64,000 nucleotides of DNA from Hippopus hippopus. Taxonomy: Eukaryota; Mollusca; Bivalvia; Cardiida; Cardiidae. Positions within the stretch are counted from its first letter, which is position 1. Each line of letters starts with the position of its first letter. The position numbers and the translations under genes are program-made. Positions 1 to 10,049 of the stretch are shown in pieces. The DNA is taken from contig OX328105.1 in NCBI GenBank assembly GCA_946811185.2, positions 35,281,394 to 35,345,393 on the forward strand, given 5' to 3'. The notes beneath the pieces are model-generated. The model did no database searches and had not been told where the DNA came from. It was given only the letters and a program-made list of their open reading frames with translations.

Positions 1-202
1 TCATAAAATGATATTTGTGCAACTTTTGAAACATTAGACCGGTTGGCATAAGTGGAAAGAACAACAAATATGAGGAAACTGAGAGACATGTAGACACACT
101 AGGATTTTGGAAATATTTTATCGAGATTCAAAACTATGACTTCCGACAGTACACATACTACTTCATTCTTTAAAAACGGGTTTAAATCTTTGTTCAATCC
201 CT

Positions 203-428
203 GTACCACACGACCCTGAGTTTTAAATCCAATCTTGAAGAAGAAACCATGGCTTGAAAATACTGTGGGAAAAGGAGAAAATGTTAGTGACCAGCATTTC
301 CCCGGTTTTCCCACAATTTTTTCTAGCTTTTCCATGACAAATCCCACCATTTCAGCAACATTTCATTTGTTGTCTGCACATGCTTGTACATGTGTACAAG
401 TCTGAAATTTTGTCGTGTGGTAAGAATC
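203..428 (-). mobile_element. Family A MITE, degenerate full-length copy
   Basis: It starts TACCACACGACCCTGAG and ends GTCGTGTGGTAAGAATC. The centre keeps GTGGGAAAAGGAGAAAATG facing a decayed right arm. The TTAA ends are mutated. Confidence 0.75.
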
Positions 429-699
429 TAAATAATCGCCCGCAGCATTTGTCAAAAAATTAGGTCAGCATGGAAAGGAGTGAAGCATAATTTAAAACTG
501 TAACTCGAGTTGACGTTGCACATCATCTGCATATTTATCAGACGACACTATTTGAACTTTTCGTCTGGCAGTGCTTTCCTTTTTGTTTGTTCTTGCCAAG
601 TTTATTTTTGTATTTCAGTTGTCGTCTGGTATTTTTTCTATGCCTGTGAAAGATGGGTTCACTAACTAGAACAGAAAGAAAGCCATTTACACCCAATTT

Positions 700-982
700 T
701 GAAAGGCCATTTTACACTCGAAGTCGTCTGTCATTTTTCTTAAGCAGTGGATGTATACGCAATGTAATTTTGCGTCAGACAGTTCGATACACCACATTTG
801 TAACATTTTCGTAATATTGTTCTTAACAATGCAGCGATAAATGCCGAAGATAAATCTAATTTACTAGGAGAAAGGACGTTTGTAAACGCCAGATTTTAAA
901 GCCTGTTTTACACATGAAGTCGCCTGTCGCCACTTTCTTCTTAGCAACGGACATGCGCAATGTATTTAATATGTCCTGTCAG
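700..982. repeat. Diverged direct repeat, about 80 bp, two copies
   Basis: Positions 700-781 and 897-982 share the order TTTTACAC, GAAGTCG, CTGTC, TTCTTA, GCAATGTA and GTCAGAC. The spacing is about 197 bp. This may be the remains of a duplicated terminus of an unidentified element. Confidence 0.5.
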
Positions 983-1144
983 ACACCTTAATCCATTAGA
1001 AATCGCCTACTGCTGTTTTAACGTTACAATGGCGAAACAGCGATCTAAAACAACTACATATGCTTTTCTTTGCAGTCGTTCTAATTGTACTGTTTCATTC
1101 GGTAAAAGAGATGAGCACTAATTCTGGCGATGGATGCTCGTTTT

Positions 1145-1480
1145 GCAATTGCTAACTCCGCCTATTTTCATTACATCATATATGACGTCATCACATAGAT
1201 TTGAAGACGAATTCTCTTAATTCTCTTAATCAACGCATGTTATTAATCATAAGACTCTAACCCTCACCCTAACCCACACGTCTTTGCGAAATTCTGGCGC
1301 CAAATTTTTAAATATGCCTTCAGAGACTACGTATCCCTTTGAGGAAATACCACTGTTTTTTTATACTTATGTCTTTCTTCTTTACTGGTGATTTGCAAGC
1401 TATCGCCTTACTTATTTCAGTGAAAAATCGTATTTTAATTTTGGTTAGATTATAAAAATCTGAAGAGCCTTTTTTAAGCC
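1145..1480 (+). repeat. Old dispersed repeat, copy 1
   Basis: It opens with CTCCGCCTATTTTCATTACA and a TGACGTCA palindrome near 1182. Further on are TTTGCGAAATTCTGGCG, GAGACTACGTA, GGAAATACCA and TTTGCAAGC. The same blocks recur in the same order near 1870-2660 and, without the opening, at 7260-7560. Class not identified. Confidence 0.55.
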
Positions 1481-1864
1481 CATTTGCAACTAACGAATGT
1501 CAGGTAGAGATATCCAAATAAAATTAAGTGTGCATACATTCGTGTTAAAACTGTGGCAAATACGGAAACTCGTAGCAGTGAATAACGTATCTTTTTGTAG
1601 CGATATTTTTGCTAATATTGTCTACTACACGATGAAAAAAAAATTCGTACATGTATGTTGGAGTTAATGAATAGTTCAGTAGTAGAAAGATTCAAGCATT
1701 TGATATCTCGGCCAAATTAGAACCTGGCATTGGAGTCATTAGACTGGTTTGAGATATGTACCAAATTTTATGCGTTAAATCCCATACTCTCACCTTGTTG
1801 AAAAATTTTATTTCGTGAATAAAAAATGTTAGTTTGTAGTTCGTGTTACATCAAGGTCGTTTTA

Positions 1865-2660
1865 CTGTCGCCAACTCCGTCTATTTTCATTGACTCATTT
1901 ATGACGTCATCGTACCAATGAGCACTCGTCACAACTCTGCCGATTCTGCATCGACATGGTTTCCATTGTGCAGTCAGTCACGTGATCTTAAACACGACAG
2001 CGCCCATGTATATCGGTTAGCAACAAACTCTACAACAACGGTGAAGTTGTTCACATTAGGCAACCTATCGGTGAAAACCGACGAAATTGATAGACCACGT
2101 TAAAAACTGAATGTACAAACTGTTTGTCAAAGGAAAGGTATTTAGAAAAATGTCGATAGAATATTGTGAATCGTATTTTCCTTTAAGTGGAGCCTTACAA
2201 TTTAAGGAAGGGTAAAGCGGTGTATTTCCGGCAAAGAAATGTGTACCGTGTAGGTGCATATCAAGTAAACTAGTACCTGTTGTATCTCCCGTAATCGCCC
2301 GATAGTTATCTTCGTACCGATAAGATGCTGCCAAGTTTTCGTATCAAGCTACGTGATACAGACGAGGGACTTGATAAAAAAATCACCCGAAGTTTGCCGA
2401 ATGACCAACGAGTGCTCCTATTTGAACACGATCACACATAATCGACACTTTGTTTTGCCAAGTGTCATTCTCATAAGCCATTGCGAAATCATGGCGCGGA
2501 ATCTATAATTACCGTAAGAGGCTACGTTCCACATAAGGAAATGCCAATGAATTTTTTTTTTCTTACACTTCCTTTTCCTATTTATGCATGGTTTGCAAAC
2601 TAATGCCTAACTAAATTCAGTGTTATATCATTTTCGTACTTTAGTATGATTACTTTAAAG
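1865..2660 (+). repeat. Old dispersed repeat, copy 2
   Basis: It starts CAACTCCGTCTATTTTCATT and TGACGTCA near 1901, as in copy 1. The later blocks (CACATAATCGACA, TTGCGAAATCATGGCGCG, GAGGCTACG, GGAAATGCCA, GTTTGCAAAC, AAATTCAGT) lie at 2430-2640. The 500 bp between contain short unrelated open frames and no recognisable gene. Confidence 0.55.
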
Positions 2661-2886
2661 AAAAAAATAAACTTACTATGATCTAGCCCCTATGATAGTT
2701 AAACCCATGGTTTACTTTCCCAGAAACTGGATTGAATCTTTTTAATTGCCTCACCAAATTCAGTGTTATATCATTTTCGTACTTTAATATGATTAAAGAA
2801 AAAAATAAACTTACTATGATCTAGCCCCTATGAAAGTTAAACCCATGGTTTACTTTCCCAGAAACTGGACCGAATCTTTTTAATTG
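2608..2886. repeat. Tandem duplication, period 143 bp, two copies
   Basis: The block starting AAATTCAGTGTTATATCATT at 2613 recurs at 2756. Both copies run through TACTATGATCTAGCCCCTAT and CCCAGAAACTGGA with few differences, so the duplication is recent. It lies at the end of dispersed repeat copy 2. Confidence 0.9.
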
Positions 2887-2904
2887 GAGCAATACCAGTT
2901 ATGA

Positions 2905-2965
2905 CCAGCTTAAAAGTAGTCCGATCTTGGATTTACACTGACTGTTTCTTTGAAAAATAATTCTG
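2905..2965 (+). mobile_element. Family E MITE fragment
   Basis: CCGATCTTGGATTTACACTG followed by TTTCTTTGAAAAATAATTC matches the right half of family E. The rest is missing. Confidence 0.4.
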
Positions 2966-3120
2966 ATTAACATGAAAAGCCTTAGAAGTGCTATTTCTTC
3001 ATCTTTTGTAGTGACTAAAAATGCCCACTTAATTTTTGAATAGCGGCAAGCAATTCCTAATTTTATTACATTTCTTTAAAGTAAGTTGTCCATTACATCA
3101 GTAAACAAAGATAAACCATT

Positions 3121-3246
3121 CTACCTCAGGATTCAGCCGGTTGTTAGACAAAACGGATTTTATAGATCCGTAATAATGTGATGACTTGCTTGGTATAATA
3201 AATCATGAAGCTTCATTTAACCCTCTTTTGCCAGAGCATGGCTTAA
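3121..3246 (-). mobile_element. Family B MITE, truncated
   Basis: Only the left half in element orientation remains, read on the minus strand: ACCTCAGGATTC, TGACTTGCTTGGTATAATA and the terminus TTTTGCCAGAGCATGGCTTA. The hairpin half is absent. Confidence 0.75.
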
Positions 3247-3372
3247 TGTTTGTTCACGAAAGACACACTAAAGGTAGCTTTGACATATTCACAATAAGAT
3301 AGCCTGAGTTTGTTTCAACAATGTCTCAGACCAATATTTTATCATTACTGACATTGTTGTCTTTTTTTCTTT

Positions 3373-3594
3373 TTAATCCTTTACCTCAAAATCCGAAGTT
3401 TTAAAGGCCCTGAGGAGGACCGTTATTGAATACAATGTGGGAAAAGGAGAACGTACTGGTGGCCAGAAATATGTTCATTTGCCCCTAATCTTTCCACCCG
3501 TTTAAAAACAAACCCCGTTTGAGCCACATTTAATTCGTCGTAAATGCTGTCAAGTTCCAAAAGTCTCATTTACTGTTATTTGGCAAAGAGTTTA
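3373..3594 (-). mobile_element. Family A MITE, full-length, old
   Basis: It starts TTAATCCTTTACCTCA and ends TTTGGCAAAGAGTTTA. The left arm ACAATGTGGGAAAAGGAGAA is kept and the right arm has decayed, so the hairpin is weak. Confidence 0.8.
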
Positions 3595-3656
3595 GCAAAA
3601 CGTATTGCACAGATACGAGGAAATTTGAGCTATTCCGGTTAGCCGAGTGCATATAA

Positions 3657-3901
3657 TGAGCCATTCCCTGGCAAAAGGGGATTTAATGCACCTACCTGGT
3701 GCATTCTACCGAACAAGTAATCACATAATTATGGATCCATTAAAATCCATTTTGTCTAGCAATCATCTGGATCTGGAGGTAGACTGCTCTTTTGACATGC
3801 AAAAAATTTACGGATAGAGGAAAGTTTCCACTCATGTCGAATAACATGGGTCGATACTTTTTGCAGATGCATTAAGACCCTTTTTCACAGAGAATGGCTT
3901 A
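3657..3901 (+). mobile_element. Family B MITE, near full-length
   Basis: It starts ATGAGCCATTCCCTGGCAAA and ends TTCACAGAGAATGGCTTA, an imperfect inverted repeat. Internal landmarks are ATAATTATGGATCCATT and GGTAGACTGCTC. The GC hairpin is reduced to CATGTCGAATAACATGGGTC. Confidence 0.85.
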
Positions 3902-4167
3902 TATATAGCGGGTAAGATCAATGGTCTCCAGTTCTGAACATTTTTTTCTTTTAAATACGATTGCAGTAGGTTGATTAAAATTGGTCATCACAGTATCATG
4001 TGACCCATGTATTCAAGGACGCGTTCAGACTTATCATTAAATTAATTGATTTACGATTAATAAATCAATGAGTTTATTTTAGGATTCTGTTAAATCTAAG
4101 TAGTTAAGATTGTACATCTATCACAGAAAATTTTAAAGCAAAGTGAAAAAAAGTAGCATTTTGCATA

Positions 4168-4343
4168 CATTCGAACCTTGAAAACATTTTTGTCGAAAGG
4201 AGTAAATGCTGGTAACCAGCACTTTCTTCTTTTCTATATTTTTCTACCCTTTCAATGACAAGTTTCAGCATTTAAGCCATATTTGACTTGTCGTCTGCAA
4301 TTTGGAGGTGTATAAACTTTTGCCGTCTGGTAAAGAGTTAAAC
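4168..4343 (-). mobile_element. Family A MITE, 5' truncated
   Basis: TTGAAAACATTTTTGTCGAA, the centre ATGCTGGTAACCAGCA and the terminus CCGTCTGGTAAAGAGTTAA are visible. The first 40-50 bp are missing. Confidence 0.8.
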
Positions 4344-4482
4344 AGTGTACCTTCCGTAAATATATTAGACAAATTGGACCAAGATATACTATCCTCAAAC
4401 TTTTGCAGTCTGGTAAAGAGTTAAACAGTGTACCTTCCGTAAATATATTAGACAAATTGGACCAAGATATACTAGTATCCTA
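4314..4482. repeat. Tandem duplication, period 83 bp, two copies
   Basis: AAACTTTTGCCGTCTGG at 4314 recurs at 4397 with one difference. It carries the family A terminus GGTAAAGAGTTAA plus flanking DNA, so the duplication is younger than the insertion of the adjoining A element. Confidence 0.92.
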
Positions 4483-4547
4483 AAACTTTTACAGTATTAT
4501 CAGGTGTTACCAGCATAGAAAGTTCTACATGTATTTTCAAATACTTT

Positions 4548-4632
4548 TTCGTTCGTTCTTTCGTTCGTTGAGTCACTCACACATTTGTTTGTTCGCACAT
4601 TCGTTCATTCTGTCTGTGTCTGTCTGTCACAT
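4548..4632. repeat. Simple repeats TTCG and GTCT
   Basis: Imperfect CGTTCGTT units are followed by CTGTCTGTGTCTGTCTGTC. Low-complexity sequence. Confidence 0.85.
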
Positions 4633-4899
4633 ATTTTGTCTTAAATCAGGATAGCCAAAAAGCAGGTATAGTCTCACTCACATGAACACAATTTACACCC
4701 GAATGTCTTTTTGCTGTTTTTGACTCGGTTCCACAAGTCATTTCAAAGCAATTAGTAACCAAACTTGGATTTTGGCACGTTTGAAAAAGTTATAATCCTT
4801 AAAACAACTTATTTTCTTTAGCACAAGAAACCTTTAATTGAAAACCTTTGGTTGAAATCTAAAATGAAAGAATATGCTTATTTAAAGGCTGAAAATGCG

Positions 4900-5008
4900 T
4901 AAAGACAAATTTCTGGTTACCTGCATTTCCCGACTTCTCACAATGTTTTCAAAATCCTTCATTTCTAGAGTCATTAAACCTCGAAATCGTTTGGTAAAGT
5001 TTTAACTA
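4900..5008 (+). mobile_element. Family A MITE fragment, right half
   Basis: TTACCTGCATTTCCCGACTT, CACAATGTTTTCAAAATCC and CGTTTGGTAAAGTTTTAA are the right half of the element. The left half is too diverged to place. Confidence 0.65.
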
Positions 5009-5066
5009 ATCTGCCCTTTTGGCACATTTGAATCAGATGTCACTGCTTGTTCGATAATCTTGGCTC

Positions 5067-5317
5067 GCAACACGCGAAAAGGGGCATTCAGACATTTGCG
5101 TAAAGTGTCGTCTCGGATCAGCCTGCGCAGTCCGCGCAGGCTAATCCGAGACGGCCCTTTACGACTACATAAGATTTTGTGCTACAGTAGACTTGCGCAA
5201 ACAGAAAATTACATAAAAAACGGAAAGTGTCGTTTCGGATGAGCCTGCGCGGACTGCGCAGGCTGATCCGAGACGACACTTTACGCAAATGTCCGAATGC
5301 CCCTTTTAGCGTGTTGC
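5067..5317. mobile_element. Family C snapback element with long inverted repeats
   Basis: The outer arms of about 90 bp are inverted: GCAACACGCGAAAAGGGGCA at the left matches TGCCCCTTTTAGCGTGTTGC at the right. Each arm also folds on itself around GATCAGCCTGCGCAGTCCG and its partner. The element therefore holds a large palindrome with a smaller GC-rich hairpin nested in each arm and a unique centre of about 75 bp. It ends 8 bp before a family B copy. There is no coding capacity, so it must be non-autonomous. Confidence 0.9.
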
Positions 5318-5324
5318 AGGCCAT

Positions 5325-5554
5325 ATGAGCCATGATCTGGCAAAAGTGGGCTTAATGCACCTCCGTAGTGCATTATACTAAGCAAGTCATCTCATAATCA
5401 CTGATCCATAAAGTCCATTTTGTCTAGCGATTGACTGGATCTGGGGGTAGAATGGTCCTGTCATGCATAAATATTTACGAAAAAATTAAAAATTTTCGAC
5501 CTGGGTCGAATCTTTTTGCAGATGCACGAAGCCCCCTTTTCACAGAACATGGCA
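5325..5554 (+). mobile_element. Family B MITE, hairpin lost
   Basis: It starts ATGAGCCATGATCTGGCAAA and ends TTTTCACAGAACATGGCA. ATCACTGATCCATAAAGTCC and GGTAGAATGGTCCTGTCATG are kept. Only GACCTGGGTCGAATC remains of the hairpin. Confidence 0.85.
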
Positions 5555-6075
5555 TGGCAGGGCTAATGATCATGACTTGCGGTCAAATACGAGAAAATAT
5601 GTGCAACCATCGTGACAAACGAAAAAAAAAAAAACAGACGAAAACTTTCTCCTGTTACCGTCCTATTTTTTTTTTCAAAATTATTCTTCAGAGACTGTTG
5701 AGAGACAATTTGAATAAAAAGTCATCTGCCAGGTTGCAGTGTCTTAAATTTGACAGAAATCTAGTTCTATATTGTATAACGTAAAAGGATGCCAAGTGAG
5801 AGAGGCACACTGCATGTGTTTGTAACTACCAAAGCTTTACGCTTGTTATATTGCATATAAATTTGCACCTGACCTTTTTCGTTCATTCGATAATCATTGT
5901 ACACATTACTTCTAGGGATGTACTGAATTTAGAGCATAGAGTATTACCTTTCTGCTTTAAATTGACCCATGTATTTTCGAGACAAATTTCTTGAAAGCAG
6001 ACGGCTTTGAAAATAGTCATTCATGTGAAATAGGATTATACAACACGAAGTCATGATTATTAGATGGATATAAGA

Positions 6076-6138
6076 GACAAATTGTGGTAAAATGAGAAAT
6101 TGCTTGATATGAGCAATTTCTCATTTCGCCACAATCTT
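6076..6138. mobile_element. Orphan hairpin, possible family A core
   Basis: GACAAATTGTGGTAAAATG and GAGAAATTGC pair with GCAATTTCTC and ATTTCGCCACAATC across a short loop. The structure resembles the family A core, but the arm sequence has drifted and no termini were found. Confidence 0.4.
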
Positions 6139-6403
6139 TCCAAATGTGGATGGCTGTTACAAGGAAAAGTCGTTAGCAGGTTGTTATCTTTCTTACTTTT
6201 CCACTGTGGTACACTTACATGATAGGCACTTGGGTTTTTGACAAAGTACGCCTTCTATAACCTAATATAAGTATATATATATAAAAAATGATGCCCAATC
6301 ATAATCGGTCAATATATTCTCTGTGATACTTGAATTTCTATCTCACGGTGGGAATGTAAAAACCTGTCCGCTTCCGAAGTGTCCACGGTTATTAGACCTA
6401 CTC

Positions 6404-6614
6404 CTAACCCTTATCCCCCTGAATAAATGAAATGAAACTTTCCAGCCGATAGTTAAAACCCGAATAATGTTTATATTTATTTTTTGGATGAGAAAAAATT
6501 CTTCTTATCGGAAAGAGTAGATCCAAGATCATACTGCACCTTCTGTGCAGTCTAATCTTTATCTACACTATCGGCAAAAGGTCAGTGAGTCGCGCGTAGC
6601 AGCCTTAGGGTTTA
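6404..6614 (-). mobile_element. Family E MITE, near full-length
   Basis: It starts TAACCCTTATCC and ends GCAGCCTTAGGGTTTA. The centre is CAAGATCATACTGCACC facing GTGCAGTCTAATCTTT. Both termini resemble TTAACCCTTA. Confidence 0.8.
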
Positions 6615-6749
6615 TATTAAAACATAGACAAAAAAGTAAGCAACACATTAGGCGACTCGGCAATCTTTAACCTAGTTTTAAAATTCATTTTTCTGCCAGC
6701 GACTAACACTTGCTAGCAGATTGTCATCTTCACAACAATCTCCATTCTT

Positions 6750-6977
6750 TTAACTCTTTACCAAACGACAAAACTTCAGACCAGACCAAATTGAAAGCAT
6801 GTGCAGACGACAAAATAAATGTCACTGAAAAATTGAAATTTGTTCTTGGAGAGGTAGAAACCATTGTGGGAAAGGAGAAAATGCTGGTTACCAGTATTTT
6901 CTCCTTTTCCCACAATGTTTTCAAAAGGCTTCTTTCTCAAGGTCATTAAAAGTCGGAATCGTGTGGTAAACGGTTAA
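6750..6977 (+). mobile_element. Family A MITE, full-length with TTAA at both ends
   Basis: TTAACTCTTTACCAAACGAC at the left, GTGTGGTAAACGGTTAA at the right. The hairpin is intact, centre ATGCTGGTTACCAGTATT. Length 228 bp, the family norm. Confidence 0.95.
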
Positions 6978-7259
6978 ATGGTATGATTTAAATTCAACTG
7001 CAATTTATCGCCAGCGTTGTTTACTTTTAGCTGCCATCGGGCCTTTAAGAAACGAATAAAAGACGTGTCTAGTCAGGCTGCCTGCACTTGGAAGGGACCT
7101 TTTCTGACTTTTGCTGCGAATTAAATAGTTTGTTAAACACTGATAAACCATACGGGATATACTTTTCCTCGCAATCTCTATGAATCTGTACGATAACCTG
7201 CAGTAAAAAGTTGCAAATTTGACGTTCAAAGAACGGGCTGGACACTTTGCAGACGTTAA

Positions 7260-7420
7260 AGTTCTCCGTCTAGCTTTATGACATCAAATGTCATGTCACC
7301 TTACTTATTTGTTTACGATCTCACATAATCGACATCTGATATTCCCAAAAACACTTGCGAAATTCTGACACGAAATCTAATAATACGCTAGAAGGCTACG
7401 TAGTCCATTATAGAAATATT

Positions 7421-7462
<42 letters not shown>

Positions 7463-7560
7463 GAATGTTTTTCTTACATTTCCATACAAATGGATGACCA
7501 GCTGTCGCCAAACTTTATTCAGTTATGAATCCTTCTTGAAGTTTGATGATTGAGAATGTA
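7260..7560 (+). repeat. Old dispersed repeat, copy 3, split by a CA microsatellite
   Basis: CTCACATAATCGACATC, ACTTGCGAAATTCTGACACG and GAAGGCTACGTAGTCC match copies 1 and 2 in order. The dinucleotide run at 7422-7461 sits where copies 1 and 2 have a T-rich stretch. Confidence 0.55.
7422..7461. repeat. CA microsatellite, about 20 units
   Basis: An uninterrupted CA run, probably length-polymorphic. Confidence 0.98.
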
Positions 7561-8039
7561 AAAATCTGAATACCTTCCCCCTCCCCCGGAACTAACTTAC
7601 AAGCACCAAAAGTAGAAATTGCAATTTAGATCCAACAGAAAAAAAATACTGAAACTTTTTTATTTTCAAAATTCTCATGTGTTTTTATCCGGTAAAGGAA
7701 AATTTGATAAAACTAACGTTACATGTATTTCTCAGTAATGTGCTCAGTTTTAGGAGGAAGTATCAGTGTTGAACCAACTAATACCGAAAAAACATGTACA
7801 TGTATTGATATGTTGCACATGGTTTCCTCGTGCATTTTTTTTTTCAAGATCATTATATGCATTCAGCCATTGAGGTAATCTTTAAGATATCAGTTAACAC
7901 GCCGTCTTATTTTTGAACCTGATCCAAAGAGTGCGTACAATTTCAAACGAGACCTTTTCAATCAATTAAAAGGCATATTTTTTTGAAGTTTCAATTCCGG
8001 GTTCATAAAAGTTATCTGAAAAAAAAAAAAACTATTGAC

Positions 8040-8105
8040 ATTGTACATGTAGATCCAAGATCAAACTGCATGTTCTATTTAGTATGTTGTTAGTACGGCC
8101 TTTGA
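8040..8105 (-). mobile_element. Family E MITE fragment
   Basis: TAGATCCAAGATCAAACTGC followed by ATGTTCTATTTAGTATGTTG is the diverged hairpin region only. Confidence 0.45.
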
Positions 8106-8506
8106 CTTGTTAACTCTTTATAAGAGGCATTGATACAGGAGTATGGTGCCTTGCATTATTTTTGGTCCCTTTGAGCTTTATTATTTTTTTCTCAATTAGG
8201 GGGCAAACAGGTAGATAAACACTGCTGCTAGATGTTTATGCCCAAAGATTTAGGGGTCTAGTCTCATTTGACAAAATAATATTGTAATTAAAGATCCGCT
8301 GTTGTTTTCTTAGAAAACGTTGACTCAACACTGAAAAATTTCGACAGGCGAACTTTAAATAGTTAGCCCGCAGAAAAAAAAAGTTTTTAGCAGTTCAAAG
8401 AAGACTATTTAGTGTTGTAAGTCAAGGGGTGATTAGTCAGAGGTTCAATAGTCTCATAAAAAGTAGGAGACAACAAAAAATAGTGGAAAAAGTAGAAATC
8501 AGTGAG

Positions 8507-8640
8507 TTAACTCTTTACCAAACGGCAAAAATTTAGACTCGTCCAACTCAGTGAGAACATTTGCAGACGACTAATTCAGTGTGACTCAAAATGATAGGAT
8601 GTACTTGACCAAAATTGTGAGAAATCTAAAAAATGTGTTG
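8507..8640 (+). mobile_element. Family A MITE, 3' truncated
   Basis: The left end TTAACTCTTTACCAAACGGC, TTTGCAGACGACTAATT and GTGACTCAAAATGATAGG are present. The element decays before the hairpin. Confidence 0.8.
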
Positions 8641-9473
8641 TTCTTTAAAACTCACGTTGTACTCGACGGTTGCACTTTGCACATTGAAGCATAATATAAT
8701 GTATCTTTTGGTGTGTGTGTGAGAGAGTGTCCTTTCTATGTGACATTTTTTTTTTGTCCAAATATGTCAAATATATAGTTATTATCTTTTTCACAATGTT
8801 TATTTATTTTTTCTTATATTCATAATCAAATATAAGTACATTTCAGTATTTCAAGAAACCTACAGTTTGTTATACCGGACTCCGTCTTTAATGCGCAGAA
8901 CTTTAACAAGGATTTTTTTTTTCTGACAATGATTTCACAAGATGTCGTTGTCTATTCCTGACATTTTACACATTTGTTAGAAAAACGGGACTGAGGTTGT
9001 TGTTTTGCCGCCTTTATTCATGATGAAAAAAAAAAAAAGGCAGATTCAGATTTACATAATTTTTCAAACCACATGTGTAATACAATAATTTATTTTGAAC
9101 TGTAACAGGTCATTACTTTAATTATTATTCACCTTGTGTGTTTAACTTAGAAAGTTTATCCGATTTTTTTTTTTAAAAGATACGAACCTCCGTACACCCT
9201 TCAAGCAGATATGACTACTCATTTATGTACGTAAATGATAATAATAAGGTAGGTATATTTACGTAATCGTGTTGAATCTTGGATTAGGATACATAAAAAA
9301 AAAAGGGACATTCTACAGCTTTAACCGCAGGTATCAACCGCAGAAGAAATTGCGTAAAAATACACCATTATAATAATTGCAGTAATATTCACTGTATTGC
9401 ATGCTTGAAATACACAGGTGTTTGGCCACATGTCAAACAATATTTTGCGGCTACATGTTATTCATTTATATGT

Positions 9474-9474
9474 A

Positions 9475-9508
<34 letters not shown>
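9474..9508. repeat. GATA tetranucleotide microsatellite
   Basis: Seven to eight uninterrupted tetranucleotide units. Confidence 0.97.
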
Positions 9509-9659
9509 CCTTTATTCAAGACTTGGTCTTTACAGATCTTCAACATCAAATTCTCACAAACGTGGATTTGTAATTAAAGGATTTATCTATCTACGTTATC
9601 TACATTTAAAAATAAAAAGTAACCTGAAGAATATCCCTCTCAAATTCAGGTGCGTTTGC

Positions 9660-9722
9660 GGCTATTATATATCAATAACAGACTGCACTCGGTGTGGTGT
9701 GCAGTCTGATCCTTTTTTACTG
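9660..9722 (-). mobile_element. Family E MITE hairpin fragment
   Basis: AGACTGCACTCGGTGTGGTG followed by TGCAGTCTGATCC keeps the inverted pair but neither terminus. Confidence 0.45.
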
Positions 9723-9828
9723 TCCAATATACTGGAAAGTATTTCTTGCAAATCAGCCATGAAAATTTTAGATCTATGTTTTCATCTTGACTACTGGTTG
9801 AAAAAAAAAAGATGATTAATTTATTCGG

Positions 9829-10045
9829 TTAACCCTTCACCAAGAGATCCCGCTATTACAAATCTGAGGAAGAAAGACCTCGTTGATAGACAGTAAAATG
9901 CCAGTAACCGGAATTTCTCCTCTTCCCACAAAATTTTCGTCCTTTCAAAGATGGAACCAAGTATAATAGCAGATTTTTATTTGTCAACTGCAAGACTAGT
10001 GTTTTCAATATTGAGGAATTAAAAATTTGTCGACTGGTAAAAATG
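9829..10045 (-). mobile_element. Family A MITE, old full-length copy
   Basis: TTAACCCTTCACCAAGAGAT at the left, TTGTCGACTGGTAAAAATG at the right. The centre ATGCCAGTAACCGGAATTTC has lost symmetry. Confidence 0.75.
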
Positions 10046-10049
10046 GAGT

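Noticed and set aside
1257..1276. CTAACCCTCACCCTAACCC, telomere-like
   Set aside because: Only two partial units in an old dispersed repeat; not an interstitial telomere.
5060..5333. Overlapping open frames with arginine-rich peptides on both strands
   Set aside because: They are translations of the family C inverted repeat; the same peptide appears on both strands because of the palindrome.
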